Assembly: GCA_944381075.1 (NCBI GenBank)
Contig: CALWJT010000033.1
Span: 62,001 to 126,000 of the forward strand
From: an uncultured Clostridia bacterium
GTDB taxonomy: Bacteria > Bacillota > Clostridia > Oscillospirales > CAG-272
DNA length: 64,000 nucleotides
Reading direction: 5' to 3'
Shown: in pieces, positions 9,498-20,139 of the stretch
Layout of the letters: every line of letters starts with the position of its first letter
Position numbering within the stretch: the first letter of the stretch is position 1
Position numbers and translations under genes: made by a program
Notes under the pieces: model-generated
Database searches by the model: none
What the model was told of the DNA's origin: nothing
Seen by the model: the letters and a program-made list of their open reading frames with translations, nothing else

Positions 9498-12314
9498 CTA
9501 TTCCAGGATTTTTTTCAGATACTGGCCCGTGTAGGAGCTCTCGCAGGCGGCGACCTGCTCCGGCGTGCCTGCGGCAACGACCGTACCGCCGCCGTCTCCG
9601 CCCTCGGGACCAAGGTCGACGATGTAATCCGCCGTCTTGATGACATCGAGATTATGCTCGATGACAAGCACGGTATTTCCGTTTTCACAAAGCCGGTTCA
9701 AGATCGTGAGAAGCTTTGCCACGTCGTCCGTATGAAGCCCCGTCGTCGGCTCGTCAAGGATATAGATCGTTTTCCCCGTACCGCGCCGCGAAAGCTCCGC
9801 TGCAAGCTTCACCCGCTGCGCTTCGCCGCCGGAAAGCGTCGTCGAGGACTGCCCGATCTTGATATATCCGAGCCCCACGTCATAGAGCGTCTGGAGCTTT
9901 CTCTGGATCTTCGGATGATTCTCAAAAAAGGCGAGCCCCTCCTCCACCGTCATGTCGAGAACGTCGAAGATGTTCTTTCCCTTGTATTTCACTTCGAGCG
10001 TGTCATGATTATACCGCTTGCCATGGCAGGTATCGCAGGTGACGTAGACGTCCGGCAGAAAGTGCATCTCGATGCAGCGCACGCCGTCCCCCTCGCACAT
10101 CTCGCAGCGTCCGCCCTTGATGTTGAAGGAAAAGCGTCCCGCGGTATAGCCGCGCGCCTTGGCGTCCGGCGTCATCGCGAACAGCTCGCGGATATCGGTA
10201 AACAGTCCCGTATACGTCGCGGGGTTCGAGCGCGGCGTGCGTCCGATCGGGCTTTGATCGATGGATACGACCTTGTCGAGGTTTTCCATCCCGTCGATGC
10301 GCTCGAACTTTCCGGGATAAGCCGCCGCGCGGTTCAAAACCCTTTCCAGCTCCCTTAGGAGGACGGCGTTCACAAGCGAGGATTTTCCCGAGCCGGAAAC
10401 GCCCGTCACGCAGGTAAACGTTCCAAGCGGGAACCGGACCGTCAGATTCTTCAGATTGTTTTCGGCGGCGCCGACGACCGTCAGCCATTTGCCGTTTCCG
10501 GGACGGCGCTGCGCCGGAACTGGGATCTTCTTTTTTCCGGAAAGATACTGCCCTGTCAGCGAACGCTCGCAGGCCATCACCTCCTGCGGCGTCCCGGCGG
10601 CGACCACCTCGCCGCCGTGGATGCCGGCGCCGGGCCCGATGTCGACGATATAATCCGCCGCCAGCATCGTTTCCTCGTCATGCTCGACGACGATGACGGT
10701 ATTGCCCGCATCGCGCAGCTGCTTGAGCGTAGCGATCAGCTTGGAATTGTCCCGCTGATGAAGCCCGATGCTCGGCTCGTCAAGGATATACATGACGCCG
10801 ACAAGCGACGATCCGATCTGCGTCGCGAGCCGGATACGCTGCGCCTCCCCGCCGGAAAGCGTGCCCGCTTTGCGCCAGAGCGTGAGATAATCCAGCCCTA
10901 CGCTTTTCAAAAAGCCGAGCCGCGCGCGGATCTCTTTTAAGATCTCCCTTGCAATCTGCTCCTCCGTCGCGTCCAGCGTAAGAGCTTCAAAAAACGCAAG
11001 CTCCCGCGTCACGTTCAGCGAACAGAGCTCGTAAATGTTGAAGCCGCCGACCGTGACGGAAAGCGTTTCAGAAGACAGCCTTTTTCCATGACATGCGGGA
11101 CATGGGGTAAAATCCATGAATTCATTGTAATATTCGTTGCCGGACTGCGCGATGCGGGATTCGATGATGTTCAGAATGCCGTTCCACGAGGAATAGGTTT
11201 CCCGTCCCTCGCCGCCGAAATACCGCACGACGTGATACCGCTTTGCGCCGGTCCCGCGCAGCAGCGCCTCTTTCGCCTCCTTGGAATACTCCCGAAGCGG
11301 CATATCGAGCGTAAAGCCGTACTCGCGCCCGACCGCTTCGATGAGCGGCGCGTTCCAGCTTTCCTCCTCCATGCTCTTGAAGCCGTTGACGGCAATCGCG
11401 CCTTCCCGCAGGGAAAGCGAAGGATCCGGGATCACTTTTCTTTCCGATACGACCTGCATCTCTCCCATGCCTGCGCACTTTTCGCAGGCCCCGAACGGGC
11501 TGTTGAAGGAAAACATGCGCGGAGAAAGCTCGCTCATGGCGATCCCGTGCTCCTCGCAGGCATAATTCTGGGAGAAACGCATCTCCTCGTCCGTATCGGG
11601 CAGATATACGACCGCGATCCCGCCGCCGAGAGCGAGCGCGGTTTCCAGCGAATCGGAAAGGCGGCGCCGGAGGTCCGGCTTCATGACAAGCCGGTCCACC
11701 ACGATCTCGATCGTATGCTTTTTATTTTTGTCCAGTGCCGGAACCTCGTCGAGGGAATACACATAGCCGTCCACACGCACGCGCGCATATCCGTTTTTGC
11801 GGGCGTCGTCGAACACCTTTTCGTGCATGCCCTTTTTCCCGCTCACCGCGGGCGCGATGAGGAGGAACCTCGTCCCCTCGGCGAGCGACATGATTTTTTC
11901 GATAATGACGTCCGTCGGCATCTTCCGGATCTCTCTGCCGCAGACCGGACAGTGCGGGATGCCGATCCTCGCGTAAAGCAGACGCAGATAGTCGTAGATC
12001 TCCGTCACGGTCCCGACCGTGGAACGGGGATTTTTGGAGGTGGTCTTCTGATCGATGGAAATCGCAGGGGACAGCCCGTCGATCAAATCGACGTCCGGCT
12101 TGTCGAGCTGTCCTAAAAACTGTCTGGCATAGGACGAAAGCGACTCGACAAAGCGGCGGTGCCCCTCGGCGTACAGCGTGTCGAAGGCGAGCGAGGACTT
12201 CCCAGAGCCGGAAAGCCCCGTGAAAATCACAAGCTTATCGCGCGGGATCTCCACATCTATATTTTTAAGATTATGCACTCTCGCGCCTTTTATGCGGATA
12301 TATTTCGTGGACAT
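9498..12314 (-). CDS. uvrA: Excinuclease ABC subunit A
   Basis: Damage-recognition ATPase of nucleotide excision repair. The 938 residues carry two ABC ATPase modules: Walker [11 protein letters not shown] near 33 and [11 protein letters not shown] in the second half, with signature LSGGEAQR in both. Zinc-binding Cys motifs [16 protein letters not shown] and [10 protein letters not shown] with CDTCHGKRY are all present. Length matches the family (about 940). It starts 27 bases after the uvrB stop, with AAAGG upstream of the ATG, so uvrB and uvrA form one operon. Confidence 0.98.
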   Translation of the reverse strand: MSTKYIRIKGARVHNLKNIDVEIPRDKLVIFTGLSGSGKSSLAFDTLYAEGHRRFVESLSSYARQFLGQLDKPDVDLIDGLSPAISIDQKTTSKNPRSTVGTVTEIYDYLRLLYARIGIPHCPVCGREIRKMPTDVIIEKIMSLAEGTRFLLIAPAVSGKKGMHEKVFDDARKNGYARVRVDGYVYSLDEVPALDKNKKHTIEIVVDRLVMKPDLRRRLSDSLETALALGGGIAVVYLPDTDEEMRFSQNYACEEHGIAMSELSPRMFSFNSPFGACEKCAGMGEMQVVSERKVIPDPSLSLREGAIAVNGFKSMEEESWNAPLIEAVGREYGFTLDMPLREYSKEAKEALLRGTGAKRYHVVRYFGGEGRETYSSWNGILNIIESRIAQSGNEYYNEFMDFTPCPACHGKRLSSETLSVTVGGFNIYELCSLNVTRELAFFEALTLDATEEQIAREILKEIRARLGFLKSVGLDYLTLWRKAGTLSGGEAQRIRLATQIGSSLVGVMYILDEPSIGLHQRDNSKLIATLKQLRDAGNTVIVVEHDEETMLAADYIVDIGPGAGIHGGEVVAAGTPQEVMACERSLTGQYLSGKKKIPVPAQRRPGNGKWLTVVGAAENNLKNLTVRFPLGTFTCVTGVSGSGKSSLVNAVLLRELERVLNRAAAYPGKFERIDGMENLDKVVSIDQSPIGRTPRSNPATYTGLFTDIRELFAMTPDAKARGYTAGRFSFNIKGGRCEMCEGDGVRCIEMHFLPDVYVTCDTCHGKRYNHDTLEVKYKGKNIFDVLDMTVEEGLAFFENHPKIQRKLQTLYDVGLGYIKIGQSSTTLSGGEAQRVKLAAELSRRGTGKTIYILDEPTTGLHTDDVAKLLTILNRLCENGNTVLVIEHNLDVIKTADYIVDLGPEGGDGGGTVVAAGTPEQVAACESSYTGQYLKKILE

Positions 12315-12341
12315 GGATGCTGCCTTTCGAATGGATAAACT

Positions 12342-14306
12342 TTATTTTTTCAGCTTCGCGATGGAATCGCGCAGATAAGCGGCACGCTCGAAGTCGAGTA
12401 CAGCAGCCGCCTGCTTCATTTCCGCCGTCAGTTTTTCGATAAGCGATTCCTTCTGCTTTTTTGTCAGCTTTTTGTTCTTTTCCGCCCTCGTGATCTCCTC
12501 ACGCGACGTGATTTCAATGACGGCGCGCACATCCTTTTGAATGGTTTTCGGGACGATGCCGTGCGCCTCGTTATAGGCGGTCTGAATTTTGCGCCGGCGC
12601 TCCGTTTCGGCAATGGCGCGCGCCATGGAGCCCGTAATGGTATCGGCGTACATGATGACCATGCCGTCCGCATTCCGAGCCGCTCGGCCGATGGTCTGGA
12701 TAAGCGACGTTTCCGAGCGAAGGAAGCCCTCCTTGTCGGCGTCCAGAATCGCGACAAGGGACACCTCCGGGATGTCCAGCCCCTCGCGAAGAAGGTTGAT
12801 CCCCACCAGCACGTCGAAAACGCCGAGCCGCAAATCGCGGATGAGCTCCTGACGCTCCATCGTCTCCACATTGTGATGGATATAGCGCACCTTGATGAGA
12901 TTCATCTCCAGATATTCGCAGATATCCTCCGCCATTTTCTTTGTCAGCGTCGTGACGAGCACACGCTCCCCGCGCGCGGCGCGCGCGCGGATCTCTCCCA
13001 TCAGATCGTCGATCTGCCCCCCGACCGGGCGGACCTCCACCTTCGGGTCGACAAGTCCCGTCGGGCGGATGATCTGCTCGACAAGCCTTGCGGAATGCTC
13101 TCTCTCATAGTCGCCGGGCGTCGCGCTGACATAGATGACCTGATTTAGCTTCTTTTCAAATTCGTCAAAGAAAAGCGGGCGGTTGTCGAACGCCGACGGC
13201 AGGCGGAAGCCGTAATCGACAAGATTTTTCTTCCTCGCATAGTCGCCGCCGCTCATGCCGCGCACCTGCGGCAGCGTAACATGAGACTCGTCCACAAACA
13301 AAAGAAAGTCACGCGGGAAATAATCAAGCAGCGTATACGGCGTCGAACCGGGCGCGCGGCCTGACAGCACACGTGAATAGTTTTCAACGCCGGAGCAAAA
13401 CCCTACCTCGCGCAGCATTTCCATATCGTACTTTGTGCGCTCCTCGATGCGCTGCGCCTCGAGGAGCTGTCCGTTCGCCTTGAAATATCCGACGCGGTCC
13501 GCAAGCTCCGCTTCGATCTGCCGGATCGCCGCCTCCTTCTTCTCGTCCGAGGTCGCGTAATGGGACGCCGGATAAATGGCGGCATACGTCATGAGTCCGA
13601 GAATTTCCCCCGTCACCGTATTGATTTCACAAAGCCGATCGATCTCGTCCCCGAAAAATTCCACGCGGACGGCCGTTTTGCCGGAGGCCGGCATGATGTC
13701 GACGATATCGCCGCGGATACGGAAATTATCGCGTTCGAGCGAGATGTCGTTGCGGTTATAGCTGATGGCGATGAGCCGGCGCGCCAGCTCGTCGATGGAA
13801 ATCTGCATGCCCGGACGCAGTGCCAGCACCAGCTTCTGATATTCCGCAGGATCGCCGAGCGAATAAATGCACGAAACGCTCGATACGATGACAACGTCCC
13901 GCCGCTCGAACAAGGCGGAGGTCGCGCTGTGCCGGAGCCGGTCGATCTCATCGTTGATGGAGGAATCCTTCTCGATATACAGATCCTTGCCGGGGATATA
14001 CGCCTCCGGCTGGTAATAATCATAATAGGAAACAAAATATTCCACGGCGTTTTCAGGGAAAAATTCGCGGAATTCGGAGCAAAGCTGCGCCGCCAGCGTC
14101 TTATTGTGCGCGAGCACCAGCGTCGGACGGTTGCAGTTTGCGATGATATTCGCCATCGTGAACGTCTTTCCGGAGCCGGTGACGCCGACAAGCGACTGCT
14201 CGCGGTCGCCGGCAAGCACGCCGCGCGTCAGCGCCTCGATCGCTTCCGGCTGGTCGCCGGTCGGCGCATAAGAGGAAACTAGTTTGAAGCGGTCCGTACC
14301 TGTCAC
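12342..14306 (-). CDS. uvrB: Excinuclease ABC subunit B
   Basis: DNA helicase-like subunit that verifies damage and hands over to UvrC. Walker [14 protein letters not shown], the beta-hairpin region [12 protein letters not shown], helicase motif DESHVTLPQ, motif [11 protein letters not shown] and a C-terminal UVR/UvrC-binding coiled coil are all present. The start is set at GTG 14306 (654 residues). The in-frame ATG at 14360 lies on top of the -10 element and would be outside the transcript. The Shine-Dalgarno is an AGGGAGG about 12 bases from the GTG. The protein then begins a few residues before [19 protein letters not shown], as expected. Confidence 0.96.
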   Translation of the reverse strand: MTGTDRFKLVSSYAPTGDQPEAIEALTRGVLAGDREQSLVGVTGSGKTFTMANIIANCNRPTLVLAHNKTLAAQLCSEFREFFPENAVEYFVSYYDYYQPEAYIPGKDLYIEKDSSINDEIDRLRHSATSALFERRDVVIVSSVSCIYSLGDPAEYQKLVLALRPGMQISIDELARRLIAISYNRNDISLERDNFRIRGDIVDIMPASGKTAVRVEFFGDEIDRLCEINTVTGEILGLMTYAAIYPASHYATSDEKKEAAIRQIEAELADRVGYFKANGQLLEAQRIEERTKYDMEMLREVGFCSGVENYSRVLSGRAPGSTPYTLLDYFPRDFLLFVDESHVTLPQVRGMSGGDYARKKNLVDYGFRLPSAFDNRPLFFDEFEKKLNQVIYVSATPGDYEREHSARLVEQIIRPTGLVDPKVEVRPVGGQIDDLMGEIRARAARGERVLVTTLTKKMAEDICEYLEMNLIKVRYIHHNVETMERQELIRDLRLGVFDVLVGINLLREGLDIPEVSLVAILDADKEGFLRSETSLIQTIGRAARNADGMVIMYADTITGSMARAIAETERRRKIQTAYNEAHGIVPKTIQKDVRAVIEITSREEITRAEKNKKLTKKQKESLIEKLTAEMKQAAAVLDFERAAYLRDSIAKLKK

Positions 14307-14348
14307 CTCCGTTTTTTGCCTCCCTTTTTGGGGACATATACTTTTTTT

Positions 14349-14377
14349 AGTATAGCACATTTTATTTTACTTTTCAA
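14349..14377 (-). promoter_or_regulatory. Sigma-A promoter of uvrBA
   Basis: Minus strand: TTGAAA (14372-14377), 17-base spacer, TATACT (14349-14354). It sets the uvrB start because transcription begins downstream of the upstream ATG. I looked for a GAACnnnnGTTC-type LexA box over it and did not find one. Confidence 0.82.
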
Positions 14378-14480
14378 CTGATTTTTTCGCATTTGAAAAA
14401 CAAATGTTTTTTCCAAAAAGGGAAGCTTTCCGGAAGACGCCCGCTGCCCGTGCCGGCCCATTCATTTTCGGAAAGAGAAA

Positions 14481-14500
14481 AGCCTCCCCCGCGGGAGACT
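14481..14500 (-). terminator. Intrinsic terminator of the sda operon
   Basis: An 8-base-pair stem with one G-U pair (14481-14488 with 14493-14500), followed on the minus strand by TTTTCTC. It lies 20 bases beyond the sdaAA stop. Confidence 0.7.
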
Positions 14501-14519
14501 CTTTCGCAAACGTCTTTTC

Positions 14520-15419
14520 TTACTTGCACCCGCCGCAGGAGGCGCAGCCCGGATGCAGGTTCCGCACGCTCGGCGCCATGGCGAGCCCTCCGAGCGCCGT
14601 CTCCCGCAGCTGATACGGGATGTTGCGCCCGACGCTGTACATCGCCGCTACGACCTCATCAAAGGGAACCAGCGTCTTTCCATTTGTCGCAAGCGCCGTC
14701 TCCGCACTGATGACGGCATTCGCTACCCCCATGGCGTTCCGCTTCTGGCAGGGGGACTCCACAAGCCCTCCGATCGGATCGCAGACAAGCCCCAGGATAT
14801 TGGAGATAGCGTCGCCCGCCGCCGCAAGACATACGGCGGGGGCGCCGCCGAACAGCTCGCAGAGCGCAGAGGCCGCCATCGCGGACGCGGCGCCGACTTC
14901 TGCCTGACATCCGCCCTCCGCGCCGGAGAGCGTCGCGTTGCGGTCGATGAGATACCCGACGGCGCCGGCGTTGAAAAGCGCGCCGACAAGCGCATCCTCG
15001 CTGAAATCATACAGCTCGTGGACCGCGACAAGGATCCCCGGGATCACACCCGCCGAGCCTGCCGTCGGCGCGGCGACGATGCGTCCCATCGAGGCGTTCA
15101 GCTCAATGACACCCATGGCATAGGCGGATGCGCGGGAAATCATCCCGCCCATCGCGCCCTCGCGCAGGATGCGGGACAGAAGCGCCTTGCTCTCCCCGCC
15201 GATATAGCCGCCGAGCAGCCGCATCTGCTCCGTCTGAGAACGTCCCACGCTCTCCCGCATGACCTCAAAGGATTCCCGCATCCGCTTCCATACCGCCTCG
15301 CGGGAGGAGCCGAACTTTTCCAGCTCCCGCAAGAGCATCACTTCCGAAATCGTCTTGTTTTTACCGGCACACAGAGACAAAAGCTCCCGTCCATTTGAAA
15401 AATCCATGACCTCTCTCAT
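14520..15419 (-). CDS. sdaAA: L-serine dehydratase, iron-sulfur-dependent, alpha subunit
   Basis: Catalytic subunit that deaminates L-serine to pyruvate and ammonia using a 4Fe-4S cluster. Cysteines expected to hold the cluster are seen in CLAAAGD, LVCDPIGG, ESPCQKRNAMG and the C-terminal HPGCASCGGCK. About 299 residues fits the two-subunit Bacillus/Clostridium type. Three starts are possible within 16 bases (GTG 15422, ATG 15419, ATG 15407). The ribosome binding site is weak for all, and 15419 is a compromise. It follows sdaAB by about 12 bases and forms an operon with it. Confidence 0.94.
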   Translation of the reverse strand: MREVMDFSNGRELLSLCAGKNKTISEVMLLRELEKFGSSREAVWKRMRESFEVMRESVGRSQTEQMRLLGGYIGGESKALLSRILREGAMGGMISRASAYAMGVIELNASMGRIVAAPTAGSAGVIPGILVAVHELYDFSEDALVGALFNAGAVGYLIDRNATLSGAEGGCQAEVGAASAMAASALCELFGGAPAVCLAAAGDAISNILGLVCDPIGGLVESPCQKRNAMGVANAVISAETALATNGKTLVPFDEVVAAMYSVGRNIPYQLRETALGGLAMAPSVRNLHPGCASCGGCK

Positions 15420-15431
15420 CACGCCATCCCA

Positions 15432-16103
15432 TCACTTTACCTTGATATACACGGCAGAAAGCACGTTTTTCTGCCTGCGCAGCTCCTCCAGCGCGCCCTC
15501 GTCGAACTCGCCGTCGATTTCGATGATGGAAAACTGCTCGTCACTTCCATCCTCGCAATAAACGCTCATGTAGGAGATGTTGACCCCGTCGTTTTCAAAT
15601 ACCTTGGCGACCGCCGCGATCACGCCGGGCTTGTCCTTCTGGCGGACAATGATCGCATTGTTCTTCGCGGAAAATTTGATTTCGCATCCATTGATCTCAT
15701 GGATCTTGATCTCTCCGCCGCCGACGGACGCGCCGCGCAGCGTATTGACCGTCCCATCCGTTTCCGTCAGTGTAATGACGACCGTATTCGGATGATAATC
15801 CGTCTGCTCGTCGATTTCCTCAAAATCAAAATCGATGCCCTTTTCCCTTGCCAGCTCAAAGGATTCACGGATCCGGTAATCGCTTGTATCAAAGCCGAGG
15901 ATCCCCGCGACAAGCGCACGGTCCGTGCCATGCCCGCGATGGGTCTTGGCAAAGGATCCATACAGCGCAAAATGGACCTTCGCAATCTTCTTTTTGGCAA
16001 GCAGACCGGCCACTCTTGCGATCTTCAGCGCTCCCGCCGTATGGGAGCTCGACGGTCCGATCATGATCGGACCTATGATATCGAACACACTGATGCTTCT
16101 CAT
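15432..16103 (-). CDS. sdaAB: L-serine dehydratase, iron-sulfur-dependent, beta subunit
   Basis: Beta subunit of 223 residues. It begins with the SISVFDIIGPIMIGPSSSHTAGA segment that is typical of the serine-binding half of these enzymes. It ends with an ACT domain (KPGVIAAVAKVFENDGVNISYMS). ACT domains bind amino acids, and here it probably senses or positions serine. It is the first gene of the sdaAB-sdaAA operon, with AAGGAAG before the ATG. No convincing sigma-A promoter is seen in the 77 bases after murA, so its transcription start is unresolved. Confidence 0.95.
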   Translation of the reverse strand: MRSISVFDIIGPIMIGPSSSHTAGALKIARVAGLLAKKKIAKVHFALYGSFAKTHRGHGTDRALVAGILGFDTSDYRIRESFELAREKGIDFDFEEIDEQTDYHPNTVVITLTETDGTVNTLRGASVGGGEIKIHEINGCEIKFSAKNNAIIVRQKDKPGVIAAVAKVFENDGVNISYMSVYCEDGSDEQFSIIEIDGEFDEGALEELRRQKNVLSAVYIKVK

Positions 16104-16150
16104 TTTTTTACGCTTCCTTTTCGATGAATCGGAAAATCAGAATAAATCTG

Positions 16151-16179
16151 GGAAAAGGGCAGTATCCCTGCCCTTTTCC
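16151..16179 (-). terminator. Intrinsic terminator of murA
   Basis: A 12-base-pair stem (16151-16162 with 16168-16179) with a five-base loop, starting directly at the murA stop codon. The 3' arm on the minus strand ends in CCCTTTTCC, and a T-rich stretch follows. Confidence 0.75.
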
Positions 16180-16180
16180 A

Positions 16181-17473
16181 TCACCCGATATTCAGTTTTC
16201 TTCCCCCGTCGGGAAAATATACCTTGCGGATATTGGCGCCGACATTCCGAAGCTTCGTGACGATATCGTCATAGCCGCGCTCGATCAGGCCGATCTCCTC
16301 GATTTCCGTGCGCCCCTCTGTCGCAAGTGCGGCAATGACCATGGCAGCACCGGCGCGCAGGTCGCACGCTTTTACGCACGCAGGCGTGAATACCGTATTT
16401 CCCTCGATCACTGCGGTCTTATCATCCACCTTGATTTTTGCACCCATGCGCTGAAGCTCGTCGACATAGCGGAACCGGTTGTTCCAAATCGTCTCGGACA
16501 TCTGACTTGTTCCGTCTGCAAGACACAGAAGCACCGTCATCTGCGGGTTCATGTCGGTTGGGAAGCCCGGATATGGCAGCGTTTTGACGTTCACAGCCGA
16601 AAGCGCTCCTTTTCCGCGGGACACCATAACCGCTTCGTCGAACTCCTCGACGACGACACCCATTTCACGCAGCTTCGCCGTAATGGTCTCAAGATGCTTT
16701 GGGATAACGTTGTTTATGTACAGCTTGCCGCCCGTTGCTGCCGCAGCGATCATAAAGGTCCCCGCCTCGATCATATCGGGAATGATCGAATACTCGCAGC
16801 CGTGCAGCGATTCCACGCCGTTAATCTTAATCATGCTGGTGCCAGCGCCGCGGATATCGGCACCGCAGGCGTTCAAAAAGTTGGCAAGATCAACGATATG
16901 CGGCTCCCTCGCAGCATTTTCAATGACCGTCACGCCCTTCGCCAGCACAGCGGCAATAATCGTATTGATGGTAGCGCCGACCGAGGAGCAGTCAAAATAA
17001 ATGCTGCTTCCCTGCACGCCGTCCTGCGCGGTCGTCTCAATGCAGCCCCCCCCGACGGAAACCTCCGCGCCCAGCTTTTCAAATGCCTTGACATGCAGGT
17101 CGATCGGGCGCACGCCGAAATCGCAGCCGCCGGGAAGTCCTACCTTGGCATGCCCGAACCGGCCGAGCAGCGCGCCGACAAGATAGTAGGAAGCGCGCAG
17201 CCGCCGCACAAGCTCCAAGGGCGCCTCTATATCGGATACGTGCGTGGTATCGATTTCCACCTTTGTGCCGGAAAGGGTCCGCACATTTGCGCCTACGCTT
17301 TTTAAAATTTCAAGCGAATCTGAAACGTCGCTGATACAGGGAAGATTGTCTATCACACAGACTCCGGAAACAACAACGCTTGCAAAAATGACCGCAACCG
17401 CGGCATTTTTCATTCCGCTCACATCGACCTTTCCGGAAAGCGGAACCCCGCCGTCCACTATAATTTTCTCCAT
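16181..17473 (-). CDS. murA: UDP-N-acetylglucosamine 1-carboxyvinyltransferase
   Basis: First committed step of peptidoglycan synthesis: transfer of enolpyruvate from PEP to UDP-GlcNAc. In 430 residues: Lys22-Asn23 of the UDP-GlcNAc site, and the catalytic loop PGGCDFGVRP with Cys117, the residue alkylated by fosfomycin in Cys-type enzymes. The internal ATG at 17473 is chosen because GGATGGAG lies 7 bases upstream; the ATG 12 bases earlier has no room for a ribosome binding site. It carries its own promoter at 17655. It lies just downstream of the wal genes, whose conserved role is control of wall metabolism. Confidence 0.97.
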   Translation of the reverse strand: MEKIIVDGGVPLSGKVDVSGMKNAAVAVIFASVVVSGVCVIDNLPCISDVSDSLEILKSVGANVRTLSGTKVEIDTTHVSDIEAPLELVRRLRASYYLVGALLGRFGHAKVGLPGGCDFGVRPIDLHVKAFEKLGAEVSVGGGCIETTAQDGVQGSSIYFDCSSVGATINTIIAAVLAKGVTVIENAAREPHIVDLANFLNACGADIRGAGTSMIKINGVESLHGCEYSIIPDMIEAGTFMIAAAATGGKLYINNVIPKHLETITAKLREMGVVVEEFDEAVMVSRGKGALSAVNVKTLPYPGFPTDMNPQMTVLLCLADGTSQMSETIWNNRFRYVDELQRMGAKIKVDDKTAVIEGNTVFTPACVKACDLRAGAAMVIAALATEGRTEIEEIGLIERGYDDIVTKLRNVGANIRKVYFPDGGRKLNIG

Positions 17474-17654
17474 TGTAAGCTCCATCCTGCCATCCGCGGC
17501 TTATCTGCCGGTCCGGCGGTACTGATATGAATTCAAACCGGAAGGCAGAGAAGCGCTTCTGAAGGGCCGGCATGCGGCACTCCGGCTCCCGCCGGCAGCG
17601 TTTTCCTGCATCTCCGGAAAAAGTTCCTGCTCCATCCGATTTTCGTGTACAAGC

Positions 17655-17683
17655 AGTATACCATATTTTTTAAAAAAAGCCAA
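17655..17683 (-). promoter_or_regulatory. Sigma-A promoter of murA
   Basis: Minus strand: TTGGCT (17678-17683), 17-base spacer containing T6A6, TATACT (17655-17660) with TG one base upstream. It lies about 180 bases before murA, leaving a long 5' leader. Because no hairpin terminator is visible after yycI, read-through from the wal operon is also possible. Confidence 0.72.
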
Positions 17684-17724
17684 TATATTTCTTATAATTT
17701 TTTTAATTTTTGTCCGGAGGATTT

Positions 17725-18645
17725 TTACGAATATATTTCGCCGGAAACACTGTTGTAGGTTCTCGTCTCCCCGTTCCGATAAGTCAAGGTACACACCGGA
17801 ACAAAATAAAAGCTCCCGTCCGCGTCAAAAAACACCTCATAGGAATCCTCTACCGCCTCAAGGATCATGTTCTCACGCGAAACCTCGCCTCCTTGCCGGT
17901 ATTTCTCATCCAAATAATCCTTTTCGGCAAACAGGAGCTCCATTCTCCCCACGGTCTGCGCGGTCATCTTCCGCACCGGCGCCATGATCGCAAACCGCCC
18001 GTCCGCGGCGGTGATCTGTCCGTCCGAATACAGAAGATACAGCCGGTTGCCGGTATCCCGTCCGCCGATCTCCTGCGATACGCACAGGACACCGTCCGTG
18101 CCGGATACAAAAAGCTCTTCAAAGGAGCATGTATAGTAGAACCGCTCTCCCGCCGCCAAATGAAGCGCGCTGTATTCGGATAAAAATGCACGCGCCGCCT
18201 GGAGGATCTCCGGGAAATCCTCCGGCTCACACCTTACAAACGAACCGCTTTCCAGCATTTCCGAGGGACTTGCATATTCCCCGCCGCTCCCATACAAAAA
18301 TGTAAAATCATTGCCGATGTAAAGCTCGACGTCCTCTCGGACAAAGCGCATTCCGCCGGTCTCCTTTTCGGCCGTATAGCCGTTCCCCTCCATTTTTTCC
18401 AAAAGGGCCTCAAAAAACGCTTCATCCAGCGTTCCCGAATAGACCGGAAGCGAAACGATCCGCTCCGTAAGAAAGCTTTTGTCCACGTAAAGGCTGCTTT
18501 CATGAAAAATTTTCGTTGCCGCGTCGATAAGCTCGCTGTCATAATACCGGGCAGCCCTCTCCCGCGCAATCAAGCTGTAAAGGAAAAACACATCCATGAC
18601 AAGCAGAATCGCAATGGCAAGGGTTTTCAGATTTTTCCAGCTCAT
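17725..18645 (-). CDS. yycI: WalK-regulating membrane protein YycI (WalI)
   Basis: Protein of 306 residues with one N-terminal transmembrane helix (about 9-25) and an extracytoplasmic domain. Position directly after yycH in a walRK operon, length and topology fit YycI. In Bacilli, YycI and YycH contact the WalK membrane segment and modulate its activity. Sequence similarity is low in this family, so context carries much of the call. GGGAGG lies 7 bases upstream of the ATG. It is the last gene of the operon, and no clear terminator follows. Confidence 0.82.
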   Translation of the reverse strand: MSWKNLKTLAIAILLVMDVFFLYSLIARERAARYYDSELIDAATKIFHESSLYVDKSFLTERIVSLPVYSGTLDEAFFEALLEKMEGNGYTAEKETGGMRFVREDVELYIGNDFTFLYGSGGEYASPSEMLESGSFVRCEPEDFPEILQAARAFLSEYSALHLAAGERFYYTCSFEELFVSGTDGVLCVSQEIGGRDTGNRLYLLYSDGQITAADGRFAIMAPVRKMTAQTVGRMELLFAEKDYLDEKYRQGGEVSRENMILEAVEDSYEVFFDADGSFYFVPVCTLTYRNGETRTYNSVSGEIYS

Positions 18646-18663
18646 TTCTACCTCCCGGCCCCG

Positions 18664-20130
18664 TCACGGCAGAACCGCAGCAAGCTCCAGACCGCAGCTT
18701 GCTGCGTCCCCTTGTGAAAGATACGCCAAAATCAGCCTTCTTTTTTCCTGTGCGTCCGTCAGATATCCGCGCAGAAGCCACATAAAATCAGGAGAACCCG
18801 ACGTTTCCTGCGATATCTCCACATCCCATACGGCAAAGGAAACGCTTTTTATGAGTCCCCCCGACATTTCAAACGTGATCATGTCCGCGCTCCCGTTTAT
18901 AAAGATCGGAAGGTTATGATACCGATATCCGAATGAAAGCCGCAGCGTTTCGCCGTCATACTCCATACCGGAAAGAAAAAGCGTCGTCCCTTCCGTCAGA
19001 CTATCCTCTATCGGCTCCAGGGAATCCGCAAGGATCATAGCCGCGCCGAGATAATCAAAAACATCCCATTCAAATTCCGCAGGATAGCCGAAAATTTCTT
19101 CAAAGGAGATCCCCTCCTCCCCAAGCGCCGTATATTGAACGGTCCCCTCGGGCGTAAACCGAATGCTTCGTCCCTCATCAAAATATATCCTGACGCCTGC
19201 GTCGTCCGTATAGGAGGTGACTCGTTCCGGATTCATATAAAGAGCGTTCAAAACCGACATTTCAAGCCGAAAATCTACCGTTCCGCGGGAAACGGAAAGA
19301 AGCCCTCCGGAAAGGCTTTCCCCGTAAATGACCGTAGTATCCGCAACTTTATCGGAAAAGCCGTATTTCTCCAGAAAGGCGTCCGTCTCAGTCTCTGCGG
19401 CAAATTCGTACCGCAAAGCGCTCTCTGCTGTATTATATGAAAGATAATAATTTGTGTTAAAGCTCACATCCTGCGAGGTCTGAGGCGCATCGCCTGTCGT
19501 ATACCGATAGTAACGGCCCTCGGAATCTCTGGCTACCGCGTAAAAAGAATAGATGGACGCATAGGTCTGTGTGCCGCCCGCTCCGACTGTGAAGCCATCC
19601 TTCAAATATCGGTCCGGCACAATAAAAATCTCCTTGATAAATTCGCCGGAAATGCCGGAAAAGAGCAGCTCCGTCTCGGCTGTCCCAGCGATCACCGATT
19701 TTGGCAGATCACAAAAATAGCCGACATAGATATACCTTCCCTGCATGATCTGCGCAAAGGCGGCCTCTCCCTGCTCCTCTGTCATTTCGGTAACGGTGCT
19801 TTCCGGCGAGAACAGTTCTTCATAGAACCTTATCACATCCCCGTATGCCTGCTCCAGCTCCTCTCCGCCGGAAAAGCCGATGCTCTCGCCCGTCCGCCCC
19901 GAAGAAAAGCCGATAAATTCCGGCATGGTGTACGGCTGTTCAAAATAGTCCAGATATTGATACTTGATGGACTCGCCGGTAAGCCGCTCCATCATATTCC
20001 TTGTAAATTCCGCCGTCTGCCCGCCCTGATAAGAAAGCATATATATCACACAGAGACAGACGAGCAAGACAAGAAGAACTGCTACCGCTATGGTTTTTAC
20101 GATCTCAATGATCCTTTTTTCTCCCCGCAT
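18664..20130 (-). CDS. yycH: WalK-regulating membrane protein YycH (WalH)
   Basis: Protein of 488 residues with one N-terminal transmembrane helix (about 12-31) and a large extracytoplasmic domain rich in Tyr and acidic residues. It sits between walK and yycI, exactly the order found in Bacilli. There YycH and YycI form a complex that sets WalK activity. The start ATG at 20130 has GGGAG upstream and lies 9 bases after the walK stop. Overall similarity to characterised YycH is weak by eye, so the call rests on synteny, size and topology. Confidence 0.82.
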   Translation of the reverse strand: MRGEKRIIEIVKTIAVAVLLVLLVCLCVIYMLSYQGGQTAEFTRNMMERLTGESIKYQYLDYFEQPYTMPEFIGFSSGRTGESIGFSGGEELEQAYGDVIRFYEELFSPESTVTEMTEEQGEAAFAQIMQGRYIYVGYFCDLPKSVIAGTAETELLFSGISGEFIKEIFIVPDRYLKDGFTVGAGGTQTYASIYSFYAVARDSEGRYYRYTTGDAPQTSQDVSFNTNYYLSYNTAESALRYEFAAETETDAFLEKYGFSDKVADTTVIYGESLSGGLLSVSRGTVDFRLEMSVLNALYMNPERVTSYTDDAGVRIYFDEGRSIRFTPEGTVQYTALGEEGISFEEIFGYPAEFEWDVFDYLGAAMILADSLEPIEDSLTEGTTLFLSGMEYDGETLRLSFGYRYHNLPIFINGSADMITFEMSGGLIKSVSFAVWDVEISQETSGSPDFMWLLRGYLTDAQEKRRLILAYLSQGDAASCGLELAAVLP

Positions 20131-20139
20131 AAGTCTCCC

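Noticed and set aside
14307..14360. UvrB start at ATG 14360
   Set aside because: This ATG lies in the -10 region of the uvrBA promoter, so it would not be in the transcript; GTG 14306 is downstream.
14300..14400. LexA/SOS box upstream of uvrB
   Set aside because: No GAACnnnnGTTC or close variant overlaps the promoter; the CATTTG/CAAATG dyad at 14390-14407 has a different spacing and sequence.
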